64,000 nt of DNA from Streptomyces sp. NBC_01465 (GTDB lineage Bacteria > Actinomycetota > Actinomycetes > Streptomycetales > Streptomycetaceae). The stretch is taken from NCBI RefSeq assembly GCF_036227325.1, contig NZ_CP109467.1, forward strand, positions 1,550,001 to 1,614,000. Direction: 5' to 3'. Positions 23,108 through 31,941 of this stretch are shown here, in pieces. The notes under the pieces were generated by a model, which made no database searches, was not told the DNA's origin, and saw only the letters and a list, made by a program, of their open reading frames with translations. Positions within the stretch are counted from its first letter, which is position 1; every line of letters begins with the position of its first letter. A program made the translations under genes and the position numbers.

Positions 23108-23533
23108 ATGATCTTCCGTACCGCCACCCACCAGGACCTGCCCGCGGTCGTCGCCCTGATCACCGACGGCGCGGAGGCCGTGGACACGGCGTACGAAGCC
23201 GCCTTCGCCGCCATCGAGAGCGACCCGCGCAACGAGATGCTGGTCCTGGCCGACGAGGACGGCACGGTCCTGGGCTGCCTCCAGGCGACGTACATCCCCG
23301 GCCTGGGAAAGCACGGCACCGAACGCGCCCTGTTCGAGGCCGTACGCGTCCGGGCCGACCGCCGCGGGCACGGTCTGGGCGGCACCCTCATGCGGGAGGC
23401 GATCGACCGTGCCCGGGCGCGTGGCTGCGCGCTGGTCCAGCTGACCAGCAACAAGGAGCGCACCGAAGCGCACCGCTTCTACGCGCAGTTGGGCTTCGCG
23501 CGCAGCCACGACGGATTCAAGCTGAGCCTCTGA
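23108..23533 (+). CDS. GNAT-family acetyltransferase
   Basis: 141 aa; the acetyl-CoA site is VRVRADRRGHGLGGTLMREAIDRARARG, then the typical GNAT end LTSNKERTEAHRFYAQLGF. Starts 12 bp after the sulfatase stop, so probably co-transcribed. Its convergent neighbour ends 5 bp away. Substrate unknown. Confidence 0.85.
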   Translation: MIFRTATHQDLPAVVALITDGAEAVDTAYEAAFAAIESDPRNEMLVLADEDGTVLGCLQATYIPGLGKHGTERALFEAVRVRADRRGHGLGGTLMREAIDRARARGCALVQLTSNKERTEAHRFYAQLGFARSHDGFKLSL

Positions 23534-23537
23534 CCCC

Positions 23538-24275
23538 TCAGAGCAGGTGCCCGCCGCCGTCCACCAGCAGCACCTCGCCGGTGATGTACGCCGCCCGCGC
23601 CAGATCGTGGACCGCCTCGGCGACGTCCTCGGCCCGTCCCACGCGCCGCATCGGAACGGCCGCCGCCACATGGGCCTTCGACTCCTCCGCGCCCTCGACC
23701 CCGTCGAACCACGGGGTGTCGATGAAGCCCGGGGCGACCGCGTTGACGCGGATCTCGGGGCCCAGCGTCTTGGCGAGGAGCAGGGTCATGTGGTTCACCG
23801 CCGCCTTGCTCACCGCGTACGGGATCGAGCTGCCGCCCGGGCGCACGCCCGCCTGCGAGGAGATGGTGACGACGGCCCCTGACCCGCTCGCCCGCAGGTG
23901 CGGGACGGCCGCGGTGATGGTCTGCCAGACGCCGATGACATTGACGTCGAAGATGTCGCGCCACACGTCGGGTGACGCCGCCGCGAGGTCGTCGTGCGGG
24001 ATGAAGCGGGTCGTGCCCGCGCAGTTGACCAGCACGTCGAGCCGTCCGTACGCGGCGACCGCCTCCTCGACGAGCCGCTCCGCCTCCGCCTGGTCCGCGA
24101 TGTCCGCCTGCACATAGACGGCGTCCGGCAGCTCCGCGGCCAGCTTGCGGCCCGCGTCGACGGAGTGCGCGGAGTTGACGACGATCCTCATCCCGGCCGC
24201 GGCCAGCCGCCGCGCCACCGCCTCGCCGATGCCCGAAGACGACCCTGTGACCAGAGCAACGCTTTGCTCGCTCAT
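23538..24275 (-). CDS. Short-chain dehydrogenase/reductase
   Basis: 245 aa classical SDR: TGSSSGIGEAVARRL cofactor loop, LDVLVNCAGT, TISSQAG serine, YAVSK (Y-x3-K), VNAVAPGFIDTPWF and the C-terminal GEVLLVDGGGHLL. Resembles FabG-type 3-oxoacyl reductases, but the pathway is not shown by neighbours. GGGAGGGAAGAG precedes ATG 24275. Confidence 0.88.
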   Translation of the reverse strand: MSEQSVALVTGSSSGIGEAVARRLAAAGMRIVVNSAHSVDAGRKLAAELPDAVYVQADIADQAEAERLVEEAVAAYGRLDVLVNCAGTTRFIPHDDLAAASPDVWRDIFDVNVIGVWQTITAAVPHLRASGSGAVVTISSQAGVRPGGSSIPYAVSKAAVNHMTLLLAKTLGPEIRVNAVAPGFIDTPWFDGVEGAEESKAHVAAAVPMRRVGRAEDVAEAVHDLARAAYITGEVLLVDGGGHLL

Positions 24276-24375
24276 GCGCTCTTCCCTCCCAGTAAGCCTG
24301 TCGGGCCCGCCGTAGATCATTCCAGACGGCAGACTGCCCCCGGCAGTCGCAGGGTGCGGAGAAGCGGAGCAGCGC

Positions 24376-25935
24376 ATGGAACGGGCGGCATGGAGTCGCA
24401 GGGTCTTCCTCGGGGCGGTCGCCGCCGCAGGTGCCGCGGGATGCAGTACGGAAGGGACGGGCGGCGCCGGCCAGAGCGCTTCGGGGCATCCGGTCTCGCC
24501 CGCCGCGAAGGCGTCGGGCCTGGAGAACGACCGGAGCGGTGACGCGGACTGGCGGCTCAAGGGGCGCGGCGGGCAGCGCGAGATCGAGGGGTACGCGGAC
24601 CGGGTGAGCGTGGCCCGGGGCGAGCCGTTCCGGCTGCATGTGCACACGACCGCGAAGACGTTCCGGGCCGAGGCGTTCCGGATGGGCTGGTACGGGGGTG
24701 CGCTGGCCCGCAAGGTCTGGGAGTCGCCGTCGGTCAAGGGCCGACAGCAGCCTCCCGCCTCCGTCCACCCGGCGACGTACACCGTCACCACCAAGTGGGA
24801 CGCGGACGCCGAGGTGCCCACGAAGGACTGGCCGGAGGGTTCGTATCTGATCCGGCTGACCGCGGCGAGCGGCGGCCAGCGCTATGTGCCGATCACCGTG
24901 CGGTCCGCCTCCACGCACGGGCGCGTCGTCCTGGTGAACGCCGTCGCGACCTGGCAGGCGTACAACACCTGGGGCGGCCACAGCCTCTACAACGGCCCCG
25001 ACGGGAAAGGCGACGACGCGCACCGCTCGCGCGCGGTCAGCTGCGACCGGCCCTACCACCGGGACGGGGACGGCCTGTTCCTCACGTACGAGCAGCCCGT
25101 CGTCGCGCTCGCCGAGCGGATCGGGCTCTCGCCCGCGTACGTCACCAACATGGACATCGAGCGCGACCCGGAGATCCTCAAGGGCGCGACCGCGGTGATC
25201 AGCCTGGGACACGACGAGTACTGGACGCAGCCCATGCGCGACCGGATCACGGCGGCCCGCGACCGGGGCACCAACCTCGCCTTCCTCGGCGCCAACGCCT
25301 GCTTCCGGCGCACCCGCCTGGAGCCGACCGCGCTCGGAGCGCACCGCCTGGTCGTCTGCTACAAGAACGACTGGCCGCAGGACCCGGGCCGTCCCGAGGG
25401 CGGCTACCCGACCACCAATTTCCGCGAGCCGCCGCACGCCCAGCCGGAGAACTCGCTCACGGGGACGCTGTACGAGTCGAATCCGACGACCGCCGACTAT
25501 GTCGTCACCTCACCGGGCCACTGGCTCTTCGCGGGGACGGGGGTGCGGCAGGGCGAGAAGTTCCCGGGTCTGGTCGGCACGGAGTACGACCGGGCCAACG
25601 GATCGGAGTCCACGCCCCGCCCCATCGAGGTGATCTCGCACTCGCCGCTGACCTGCCGAGGGATCAACTCCTTCGCCAACTCGGCCTATTACACGGCCAA
25701 GAGCGGCGCGGGCGTCTTCAACACGGGGACGATGCGCTGGGTCGGGTCGATCAACGGGGACGGCGGGCACGGCATCAACGCCCGTACGGCGAAGTTCACT
25801 TCGAAGGTCACGGAGAATCTGCTGCACGCCTTCGCGGCGGGCCCGGCGGCGCACACGCACCCGGCCCACGACAACCTGGACCACTTCCATCCGTACGCGG
25901 GCGACCCCACCTGGTCCCGCGAGAACCTCTGGTGA
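24376..25935 (+). CDS. Tat lipoprotein with N,N-dimethylformamidase-like domain (DUF6605)
   Basis: 519 aa. The N-terminus WSRRVFLGAVAAAGAAGCS combines a twin-arginine signal with a lipobox (AAGC at residue 23), so it is an exported lipoprotein. The mature domain (FRMGWYGGALARKVWES; VNAVATWQAYNTWGGHSLYN; VISLGHDEYWTQPMRDRI; GINSFANSAYYTAKSGAGVFNTGTMRW) resembles the large subunit of N,N-dimethylformamidase, a class with unknown function in most actinobacteria. His-rich end HTHPAHDNLDHFHP. Substrate unknown. Confidence 0.8.
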   Translation: MERAAWSRRVFLGAVAAAGAAGCSTEGTGGAGQSASGHPVSPAAKASGLENDRSGDADWRLKGRGGQREIEGYADRVSVARGEPFRLHVHTTAKTFRAEAFRMGWYGGALARKVWESPSVKGRQQPPASVHPATYTVTTKWDADAEVPTKDWPEGSYLIRLTAASGGQRYVPITVRSASTHGRVVLVNAVATWQAYNTWGGHSLYNGPDGKGDDAHRSRAVSCDRPYHRDGDGLFLTYEQPVVALAERIGLSPAYVTNMDIERDPEILKGATAVISLGHDEYWTQPMRDRITAARDRGTNLAFLGANACFRRTRLEPTALGAHRLVVCYKNDWPQDPGRPEGGYPTTNFREPPHAQPENSLTGTLYESNPTTADYVVTSPGHWLFAGTGVRQGEKFPGLVGTEYDRANGSESTPRPIEVISHSPLTCRGINSFANSAYYTAKSGAGVFNTGTMRWVGSINGDGGHGINARTAKFTSKVTENLLHAFAAGPAAHTHPAHDNLDHFHPYAGDPTWSRENLW

Positions 25936-25941
25936 TCTTCT

Positions 25942-26220
25942 CTACGCGGGCCAGCGCCCCGTGATCCGCCGCACCCCCTCGGCCCCGCCCCGGTCGACGG
26001 CCGCCTTCACCACGGCGAAGATCGCCCCGTGGAGGGCGGCCGCGGTCAGCACCTCGCGCCAGGCGCGCTCGTCGTCGAGGGGGTCGGGCGCCTCGCGTCC
26101 GTCCCCGACGACCTTCCAGGCCCGCCCGAAGAGCGCACCGGCGATCATGCCGCCGCCGATCCCGAGGACCATGCCCACGGGGCGGTAGCACAGGCTCATC
26201 TTCCGCTTCTTACTTGCCAT
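25942..26220 (-). CDS. DUF4235 small membrane protein
   Basis: 92 aa. A first hydrophobic segment (VGMVLGIGGGMIAGALFGRAW) and a second (VLTAAALHGAIFAVVKAAVD) with a charged centre VGDGREAPDPLDDERAW, the pattern of DUF4235 proteins of actinobacteria. GGAGGAG precedes ATG 26220, inside the 3' end of the upstream gene (11-bp overlap), which indicates a shared transcript. Function unknown. Confidence 0.8.
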   Translation of the reverse strand: MASKKRKMSLCYRPVGMVLGIGGGMIAGALFGRAWKVVGDGREAPDPLDDERAWREVLTAAALHGAIFAVVKAAVDRGGAEGVRRITGRWPA

Positions 26221-26869
26221 GTTCTCCTCCGGTCAGCCGCGCCAACTGCCCCTGGAACCAGTCGAGCCGGGCCTGCAGCAGCGCCACCTCCGCGACGAGT
26301 TCGGCGGTGGTGACCGCGGACTCCACCTCCGCCTCGGGCGAGGCGATCACCCGCAGTCCCTCGCCGCCGAGGCGTGCGAAGTCGGCGAGCGAGAGCGGCG
26401 TACGACTCCCTGCGCATGCCCCGCACACCGGCTCCAATGCCTGCCAGCCGGGCCGCCCCCACCCTGCGTCGGCGAAGCCGGTCGCGGTGCGCCGGCAGGC
26501 GCAGGGGCCGACGGTCGCGGTACGGACGCGCTGGCGGGCGTAGCGCATTCCCAGCTCGTAGCGGACGTACGCCCCGAGCACCGCCACGTCGAGGAGGACC
26601 GCCTTGCGGTACTCGGCGGCGCAGAGCAGCGCCTGCGCCTCGCACCGCTCGTGCAGACAGTGGAAGCCGCAGTCGCAGAGGCGCGAGGGCGAGCGGTGAC
26701 GGCGGCCGTAGGCGCAGCGCGCGTTGTCCAGTACGCCGTACGGCAGACCCGAACCGATCGAGATGCCGAGGAACCCCGCCCGGCTGCCGTCCTGCGACAG
26801 CACCGGGTGGGCGATCTTGTAGCCGGTGGGCGGCTCCGTCGGACGTTCCTCGGGGAGCCGCAGCCTCAT
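26210..26869 (-). CDS. Cysteine-rich putative zinc-binding protein
   Basis: 219 aa. The centre is rich in cysteine and histidine (CAYGRRHRSPSRLCDCGFHCLHER; then VGPCACRRTATGF and VCGACAGSRTP), suggesting two or more bound metals. A helical, coiled-coil-like C-terminus follows (VTTAELVAEVALLQARLDWFQGQLARLTGG). The N-terminus MRLRLPEERPTEPPTGYKI resembles the start of the 45-aa protein encoded just upstream. ATG 26869 overlaps the upstream stop as ATGA. No function known. Confidence 0.72.
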   Translation of the reverse strand: MRLRLPEERPTEPPTGYKIAHPVLSQDGSRAGFLGISIGSGLPYGVLDNARCAYGRRHRSPSRLCDCGFHCLHERCEAQALLCAAEYRKAVLLDVAVLGAYVRYELGMRYARQRVRTATVGPCACRRTATGFADAGWGRPGWQALEPVCGACAGSRTPLSLADFARLGGEGLRVIASPEAEVESAVTTAELVAEVALLQARLDWFQGQLARLTGGEHGK

Positions 26870-27003
26870 CGCGCGGCCGTCACCTCGACGGGCTCGGACT
26901 CGGGGACGGTGACGTCCTCCAACTCCGGGAACCCGTCTGCCACTTCGGCCTCCGTCGGCCGCTCCTCCGCAATCCCCTTGGCGAGTGCCTTGCCGAGCCT
27001 CAT
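26866..27003 (-). CDS. Small acidic protein coupled to the Cys-rich gene
   Basis: 45 aa, MRLGKALAKGIAEERPTEAE and an acidic second half (GFPELEDVTVPESEPVEV). It shares EERPTE with the next protein's N-terminus. The stop overlaps the downstream ATG (ATGA). No motif recognised. It is missed by length cut-offs; coupling and the shared N-terminal motif argue that it is real. Confidence 0.6.
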   Translation of the reverse strand: MRLGKALAKGIAEERPTEAEVADGFPELEDVTVPESEPVEVTAAR

Positions 27004-27174
27004 GGCGACCTCCGCATGCTGCGCTGTGGACGTACGACACCGATGGCGCCATGGTGACGCACCCGGGCCGCCCCGCCAAGAGCGCCTCCCGGCCCGACTG
27101 TTCAGCGTTGCTCATGCTTCACCCCAAGCAAATCTAAGTGGACCTTCACACTCCGACCGTCGGACACTGCATCC

Positions 27175-28050
27175 ATGACCACACCCCGCCCCTTCGGCCG
27201 CGCACTCTGCGCCATGATCACGCCCTTCACCGCAACGGGTGACCTGGACCTGCCGGCCGCGCAGAAGCTGGCCGCCCGCCTGATGTCCGAGGGCTGCGAC
27301 GGCCTGGTCCTGAACGGCACGACGGGCGAGTCCCCGACGACGAGCGACGCCGAGAAGACGGCGCTGGTGCGGGCGGTGCGCGAGGCGGTGGGCGCGACGG
27401 CGCACGTCGTGGCCGGGGTGGGCAGCTCGGACACGCGCCACACGGTGGAGCTGGCGCAGGCGGCCGAAGAGGCGGGCGCGGACGGCCTGTTGGTGGTCAC
27501 CCCGTACTACAGCCGCCCGCCCCAGCCCGCGCTGGAGGCCCACTTCCGCAGGGTCGCGGACGCGACCGGCGTCCCGCTGATGCTGTACGACATCCCGGGC
27601 CGCACGGGCACGCGCATCGAGCCGGAGACGATGCTGCGCCTCGCGGACCACCCGCGGATCGCGGCGGTCAAGGACTGCGCGTACGACCTCCTCGGATCCA
27701 CGAAGGTCATCTCCCGTACGGAGCTCGCCTATTACTCGGGCTGCGAGGAAATGAACCTGCCCCTGTACGCGGTGGGCGGCGCGGGCTGTGTGAGTACGGT
27801 CGCGAACGCGGCCCCGCGGCAGGTGCGCGCCGTGCTCGACGCGTACGACAAGGGCGACACGGCGGAGGCCACCCGCCTCAACCAACTCCTGTTCCCCCTC
27901 ACGGAGTTGATGATGGCGAGCGGCCTGCCCGGCACGGTCACGGCCAAGGCGCTCGTCGACGCGGGCCCGGTCCGCGAACCGCTGCAGCCCGCCGGGCGCG
28001 AGGCGTCCGACGGGCTGCGGGCGGCGTACGAGGAACTGCTCAGGGCCTGA
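27175..28050 (+). CDS. dapA: 4-hydroxy-tetrahydrodipicolinate synthase
   Basis: 291 aa TIM-barrel lyase joining pyruvate and aspartate semialdehyde in lysine/diaminopimelate synthesis. Markers: GLVLNGTTGESPTTSDAEK, VVTPYYSRPPQ (Tyr relay) and the Schiff-base Lys166 in IAAVKDCAYD, which fit DapA. GGGNC-type C-terminal features are less clear and streptomycetes have several DapA-like paralogs, so a related aldolase is possible. No ribosome binding site is seen before ATG 27175. Another lysine-pathway gene, dapD, lies 1.6 kb away. Confidence 0.85.
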   Translation: MTTPRPFGRALCAMITPFTATGDLDLPAAQKLAARLMSEGCDGLVLNGTTGESPTTSDAEKTALVRAVREAVGATAHVVAGVGSSDTRHTVELAQAAEEAGADGLLVVTPYYSRPPQPALEAHFRRVADATGVPLMLYDIPGRTGTRIEPETMLRLADHPRIAAVKDCAYDLLGSTKVISRTELAYYSGCEEMNLPLYAVGGAGCVSTVANAAPRQVRAVLDAYDKGDTAEATRLNQLLFPLTELMMASGLPGTVTAKALVDAGPVREPLQPAGREASDGLRAAYEELLRA

Positions 28051-28936
28051 CTCCCTTCGCCCCGACCATCCCCGTCCTCAGTACGGCAGTGGAACCTTCC
28101 GGGACGGTCATCCACGCACCACCGGTCTTCTTCATCGGCTCGAAGCCGCTGTAGTGGTACGTCACCGGGTCGAGCAGGAGGAGGTCGTACATCCCGGACA
28201 ACTGATTCGTCCGCACACTGGGAAGGCAGATGCCGATCGCATCCCGCCCCGCCGCGTCCTTGGTCTGGACGGCCCGCAGTCCGGGAATCGTGGCCATCGC
28301 CCGGTAGACCCTGGCCAGCCCGCGGGAGTCGACCGGATAGGAGGAAGCCAGCAGCCAGAGCGCCCGGAAGTCGTGCTCGGCACGGGGTTCACCGGGGTAG
28401 GGGTAGAAGGCGCGTGCGGCCGCCTTCGCCTGCGCCGGGTCGGCAGGCAGCCGCCCGAGGAACTCATACCGCTCCCGGGGCGAGTGGTCGTCGCCCGACC
28501 TGCCGTTCTCGAAGGCCGGATCCGCGAACCGCGTCCACTCCTCCGTCACCTGCGGCCCGCCGTGCTCCTCGCCGGGCCCCTCCTGCTGGGGGCGCACCTC
28601 GAGCAGCTTCTGGTACGTCCACGGCCGGGCCAGGAGTCCCCCCGGTTCCCCGGACACCGTGTCCGCGGCGTTCAGCAGAACGCTCCGGGCGCTCCCCAAC
28701 TCCATAACGTACGACGGCGGTTGGGTGGACACGGACGCCGTATGACCACCGCCGCTCACCACCTGCGTCCCGATCAGCAGGGCCGCGACCACGGCGGCGC
28801 ACACCGCGGCCGCCACCCGGGCGGGCCTGCGCCTGCGTACGCGCAGCACACGGTCGGCGAGGTCGGCAGGGGGCTCGGCACGCTCCTGCTCCAGGTCGTA
28901 CAGGGTGTCCCGCACCAGATTCTCGATGTTGTTCAC
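28040..28936 (-). CDS. Membrane anti-sigma candidate (CU044_5270 family)
   Basis: 298 aa. A cytoplasmic segment 1-35 (NNIENLVRDTLYDLEQERAEPPADLADRVLRVRRR), one membrane helix 39-58 (ARVAAAVCAAVVAALLIGTQ) and a large extracytoplasmic domain. It is encoded behind a SigE-family sigma factor with a 4-bp overlap. This architecture is usual for the membrane proteins paired with such sigma factors. Sequestration is inferred from context. The 3' end overlaps dapA by 11 bp (convergent). Confidence 0.78.
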   Translation of the reverse strand: MNNIENLVRDTLYDLEQERAEPPADLADRVLRVRRRRPARVAAAVCAAVVAALLIGTQVVSGGGHTASVSTQPPSYVMELGSARSVLLNAADTVSGEPGGLLARPWTYQKLLEVRPQQEGPGEEHGGPQVTEEWTRFADPAFENGRSGDDHSPRERYEFLGRLPADPAQAKAAARAFYPYPGEPRAEHDFRALWLLASSYPVDSRGLARVYRAMATIPGLRAVQTKDAAGRDAIGICLPSVRTNQLSGMYDLLLLDPVTYHYSGFEPMKKTGGAWMTVPEGSTAVLRTGMVGAKGVRP

Positions 28937-29466
28937 GGGCGTACCTCCACAGGCTTCCAGTCACGCGCGACGGACGGGGCGAGCTCCGGCGCGACGGCCC
29001 GCAGCCGGGCCAGCGAGCGGTGGGTGGTGCTGCGTACGGTGCCGACGGAACACCCGAGCAGCCGGGCCACGTCCGCCTCGGGCAGATCCTCGAAGTACCG
29101 CAGCACCAGCACCGCGCGCTGGCGCGGCGTCAGCCGTGCGAGCGCGCGCCGCATGACGATGCGCAGGTCGACGGCGGCTTCGGCGCCGTCCCCGTGCGCC
29201 CGCTCGGGCGGCTCCGCGACCGTCAGCTCCCTTCGGGGCCAGCGCAGTCGCCACCGGCCGACCTGCAGCCGGTAGAGGATCTGCCGTACGTACGCCTCCG
29301 GCTCCTCGATCCGCTCCCAGCGCCCCGCGGCCTTCACCAGCGCGGTCTGCAGGAGGTCCTCGGCGGCGTGCCGGTCGCCGCCGCTGAGCAGGACGGCGGT
29401 CTTCAGCAGCGCACCGGACCGCGCCGCCACGAACTCGCGGAAACTCTCCTGGCCTTCGGCATTCAT
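28933..29466 (-). CDS. SigE-family ECF sigma factor
   Basis: 177 aa. Region 2 is FREFVAARSGALLKTAVLLSGGDRHAAEDLLQTALVKAAGRW; region 4 is VMRRALARLTPRQRAVLVLRYFEDLPEADVARLLGCSVGTVRSTTHRSLARLR. This pattern is the actinobacterial SigE-family ECF group. ATG 29466 (MNAEGQESF) has GAAGGTG before it; an ATG at 29478 adds four residues. Followed by a membrane protein gene with overlap, the likely anti-sigma factor. Targets unknown. Confidence 0.9.
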   Translation of the reverse strand: MNAEGQESFREFVAARSGALLKTAVLLSGGDRHAAEDLLQTALVKAAGRWERIEEPEAYVRQILYRLQVGRWRLRWPRRELTVAEPPERAHGDGAEAAVDLRIVMRRALARLTPRQRAVLVLRYFEDLPEADVARLLGCSVGTVRSTTHRSLARLRAVAPELAPSVARDWKPVEVRP

Positions 29467-29553
29467 CGTCACCTTCACTCATCGGGCGGTTCTCGCTGCC
29501 CCTTGTGACGTGCGCGGCCGCCCCCCGCTATGCCTGTGCCCCAGAAAATACGC

Positions 29554-29591
29554 GAACGGCCCGCGCAGCGATGCAGCTGCGCGGGCCGTTC
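29554..29591. terminator. Strong hairpin terminator downstream of dapD
   Basis: GAACGGCCCGCGCAGC (29554-29569) and its exact complement (29576-29591) with a 6-base loop form a 16-bp stem, 18 bases past the dapD stop on the minus strand. Confidence 0.85.
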
Positions 29592-29608
29592 GGCGGTTGA
29601 CCGTGAGG

Positions 29609-30607
29609 TCAGTTGTGGCTGTGGAGCACCTCGTTGAGGCCGCCCCAGACCGCGTTGTTCGGGCGGGCCTCGACCTTGCCGGTCACCGAGTTGCGGCGGA
29701 AGAGGATGTTCGATGCGCCGTTGAGCTCGCGGGCCTTGACGATCTGGCCGTCGGGCAGCGTGACGCGCGTACCGGCGGTGACGTACAGACCGGCCTCGAC
29801 GACGCACTCGTCGCCGAGCGCGATCCCGACACCCGCCTCCGCGCCGACGAGGCAGCGCTCGCCGATGACGATCCGGACGTTGCCGCCGCCCGAGAGCGTG
29901 CCCATGGTGGAGGCGCCGCCGCCGATGTCTGAGCCGTTGCCGACGACGACCCCGGCGGAGATGCGGCCCTCGACCATGGAGGTGCCGAGCGTGCCGGCGT
30001 TGAAGTTGACGAAGCCCTCGTGCATGACGGTGGTGCCCTCGGCGAGGTGCGCGCCGAGGCGGACGCGGTCGGCGTCGGCGATGCGGACGCCCTTGGGGGC
30101 GACGTAGTCCGTCATCCGCGGGAACTTGTCGATGGACGTCACCTGGAGGTGGAGGCCCTCGGCGCGCGCGTTGAGCCGTACGGTCTCGACGTCGTCGACG
30201 GCGACCGGGCCGAGCGAGGTCCAGGCGACGTTGGCGAGGAAGCCGAACTGGCCGTCCAGGTTCACGCCGTGCGGCTTGACCAGGCGGTGGGAGAGCAGGT
30301 GCAGACGCAGGTACACGTCGTGCGCGTCCAGGGGCTTGTCGTCGACCGAGGCGATGACCGTACGGACGGCGACGACCTCGACACCACGACGGGCGTCGGC
30401 ACCGATCGCCTTTGCGGCGCCCGCACCCAGCAGCTCGACGGCCTGCTCGGCGCTCAGCCGCTCGGTGCCGGCCGGTCCGGGCTCTGCGGTGAGCTCGGGC
30501 GCGGGGTACCAGGTGTCGAGGACAGTGCCGTCGGAGGTGAGGGTGGCGAGGCCGGCGGCGACGGCGCCGGTGGAGCGGGAGGGAACCTGAGAAATCGATT
30601 CGGTCAT
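29609..30607 (-). CDS. dapD: Tetrahydrodipicolinate N-succinyltransferase
   Basis: 332 aa. Transfers succinyl from succinyl-CoA to tetrahydrodipicolinate in lysine/meso-DAP synthesis. The left-handed beta-helix hexapeptides are clear from [32 protein letters not shown] to [24 protein letters not shown], and the actinobacterial form of the protein (long N-terminal domain) matches in length. Before the ATG there is no ribosome binding site; on the minus strand TAGCGT (30619-30614) lies six bases upstream, so the mRNA may be leaderless. Terminated by the hairpin at 29554-29591. Confidence 0.95.
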   Translation of the reverse strand: MTESISQVPSRSTGAVAAGLATLTSDGTVLDTWYPAPELTAEPGPAGTERLSAEQAVELLGAGAAKAIGADARRGVEVVAVRTVIASVDDKPLDAHDVYLRLHLLSHRLVKPHGVNLDGQFGFLANVAWTSLGPVAVDDVETVRLNARAEGLHLQVTSIDKFPRMTDYVAPKGVRIADADRVRLGAHLAEGTTVMHEGFVNFNAGTLGTSMVEGRISAGVVVGNGSDIGGGASTMGTLSGGGNVRIVIGERCLVGAEAGVGIALGDECVVEAGLYVTAGTRVTLPDGQIVKARELNGASNILFRRNSVTGKVEARPNNAVWGGLNEVLHSHN

Positions 30608-30616
30608 GCCCGAACG

Positions 30617-31849
30617 CTAACCGGAGGCGGGCTGCCGAGGCGAACCGGTCTCGACGGCCGGTCGCGCCGGTACGGCCCTCCGGCCCGCCGACCGTCCCGC
30701 GACGACCAGGACCGCGCCCGCCGCCCCGGCGATCACGGCGCTCAGCGGCCACAGCGCACCGGGCGCGGCCGAGTACAGCGCGCCGCCGAGCGGCGGGGCG
30801 AGGACGACACCGCTGACCGAGACTCCCGCGTACAGGGACTGGAAGCGGCCCTGGGCGTGGTCGGGCGCCTGGTCGGCGACGTACGCGGTGGCCGGGGTCT
30901 TGTAGAGGATCTCGCCCGCGGTGAGCAGCACCATCATGGCGACGGCCACCGCCACGGTCGCCCCCAGGATCAGTGCGGCGTAGCCGAGGCCGACCAGCAT
31001 CAGGCCGGAGCCGACGACGGCGAGCGGGGCGCGTTTGCGCAGGGCGACGGTGGCCGGGAGTTCCAGGCAGAGGATCAGTCCGCCGTTGATCGCGATCACC
31101 CAGCCGTAGACGGCGGTGGAGACGCCGTGGTCGCCGAGGAAGACGGGCACGGTGGAGAAGAGCTGCCGGTAGACGATGTCCGCGCAGAAGATGGTGACGA
31201 GGAGGAGCAGGACGGTGGGCCGCGCCTTCAACTCCCGCCAGACGCCCGGTGCTTGGGGGTCGTGTGCGGCGCGGGTCCGGTGGGCCCCTTGCGCGGGCAG
31301 CACGCGGGAGGCGTACGCGGCGAAGAGCAGACTGCCGATGCCGTCGAGGACGAAGAGCCAGGTGTACGAGAGCGAGGCGGCGACCAGCGCCCCGAGCGGC
31401 GCCCCGACGGTGAACCCCGCGTTGCTCGCGAGCCGCATCACCGCGAAGCCCTGGCGGCGGCTCCCCTCGGGGACGGAGACCGCGACGAGCGCGGAGTTGG
31501 CGGCGCGGACCACGCCCGAGGCGTACTGACAGAGCGGGAGGACGGCGAAGAGCGCGGGGGTCGGCAGGGCGGGCAGCGCGATGAGGCCGGCCCCGCTGCA
31601 TGCGGAGGCGGCGAGGAGGACGCGGCGGTGGCCCCACCGGTCGCCGTACCAGCCCCCGGTGAAGTTGCCCGCGATCATCCCGATGCCGCCGATGCCGCTG
31701 AGCACGCCCGCGCGGGCGACCGGCAGGCCGCGCTCCCCGGTCAGATAGACGAAGAGGTAGATGAAGGTGAAGGCGACGGCTGCGTTGAAGAAGAGACCGA
31801 AGGCCAGCAGCCGGACGGTTCTCGGTATCTCCCGCACGGTCTTCAGCAC
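30617..31849 (-). CDS. MFS exporter (12 TMS)
   Basis: 410 aa major facilitator. VYLTGERGLPVARAGVLSGIGGIGMIAGNFTGGWYGDRWGHRRVLL holds motif A (GGWYGDRWGHRR); about 12 hydrophobic segments, a low-complexity tail. GTG 31849 begins MLKTVREIPRTVRLLAFGLF. Divergent from the HxlR-peroxiredoxin fusion gene with an operator between, so a role in exporting a redox-active or electrophilic compound is plausible but unproven. Confidence 0.87.
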   Translation of the reverse strand: MLKTVREIPRTVRLLAFGLFFNAAVAFTFIYLFVYLTGERGLPVARAGVLSGIGGIGMIAGNFTGGWYGDRWGHRRVLLAASACSGAGLIALPALPTPALFAVLPLCQYASGVVRAANSALVAVSVPEGSRRQGFAVMRLASNAGFTVGAPLGALVAASLSYTWLFVLDGIGSLLFAAYASRVLPAQGAHRTRAAHDPQAPGVWRELKARPTVLLLLVTIFCADIVYRQLFSTVPVFLGDHGVSTAVYGWVIAINGGLILCLELPATVALRKRAPLAVVGSGLMLVGLGYAALILGATVAVAVAMMVLLTAGEILYKTPATAYVADQAPDHAQGRFQSLYAGVSVSGVVLAPPLGGALYSAAPGALWPLSAVIAGAAGAVLVVAGRSAGRRAVPARPAVETGSPRQPASG

Positions 31850-31865
31850 TACCCACCCCCGGTCG

Positions 31866-31890
31866 AGTAAGTTCCTTTAGGGAACGGACT
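31866..31890. promoter_or_regulatory. Inverted repeat between MFS and HxlR-peroxiredoxin genes
   Basis: GTTCC (31871-31875), five bases, GGAAC (31881-31885), with outer AGT (31866-31868) and ACT (31888-31890) also matching. The 5-base spacer is the same as in the HxlR-type repeat at 1247-1263. Likely operator of the fusion protein. Confidence 0.65.
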
Positions 31891-31941
31891 ATGGCAGCAT
31901 ATGTTTCGCAGGTCAACGGCTGCGTACCGAAGGAGCCCGCC

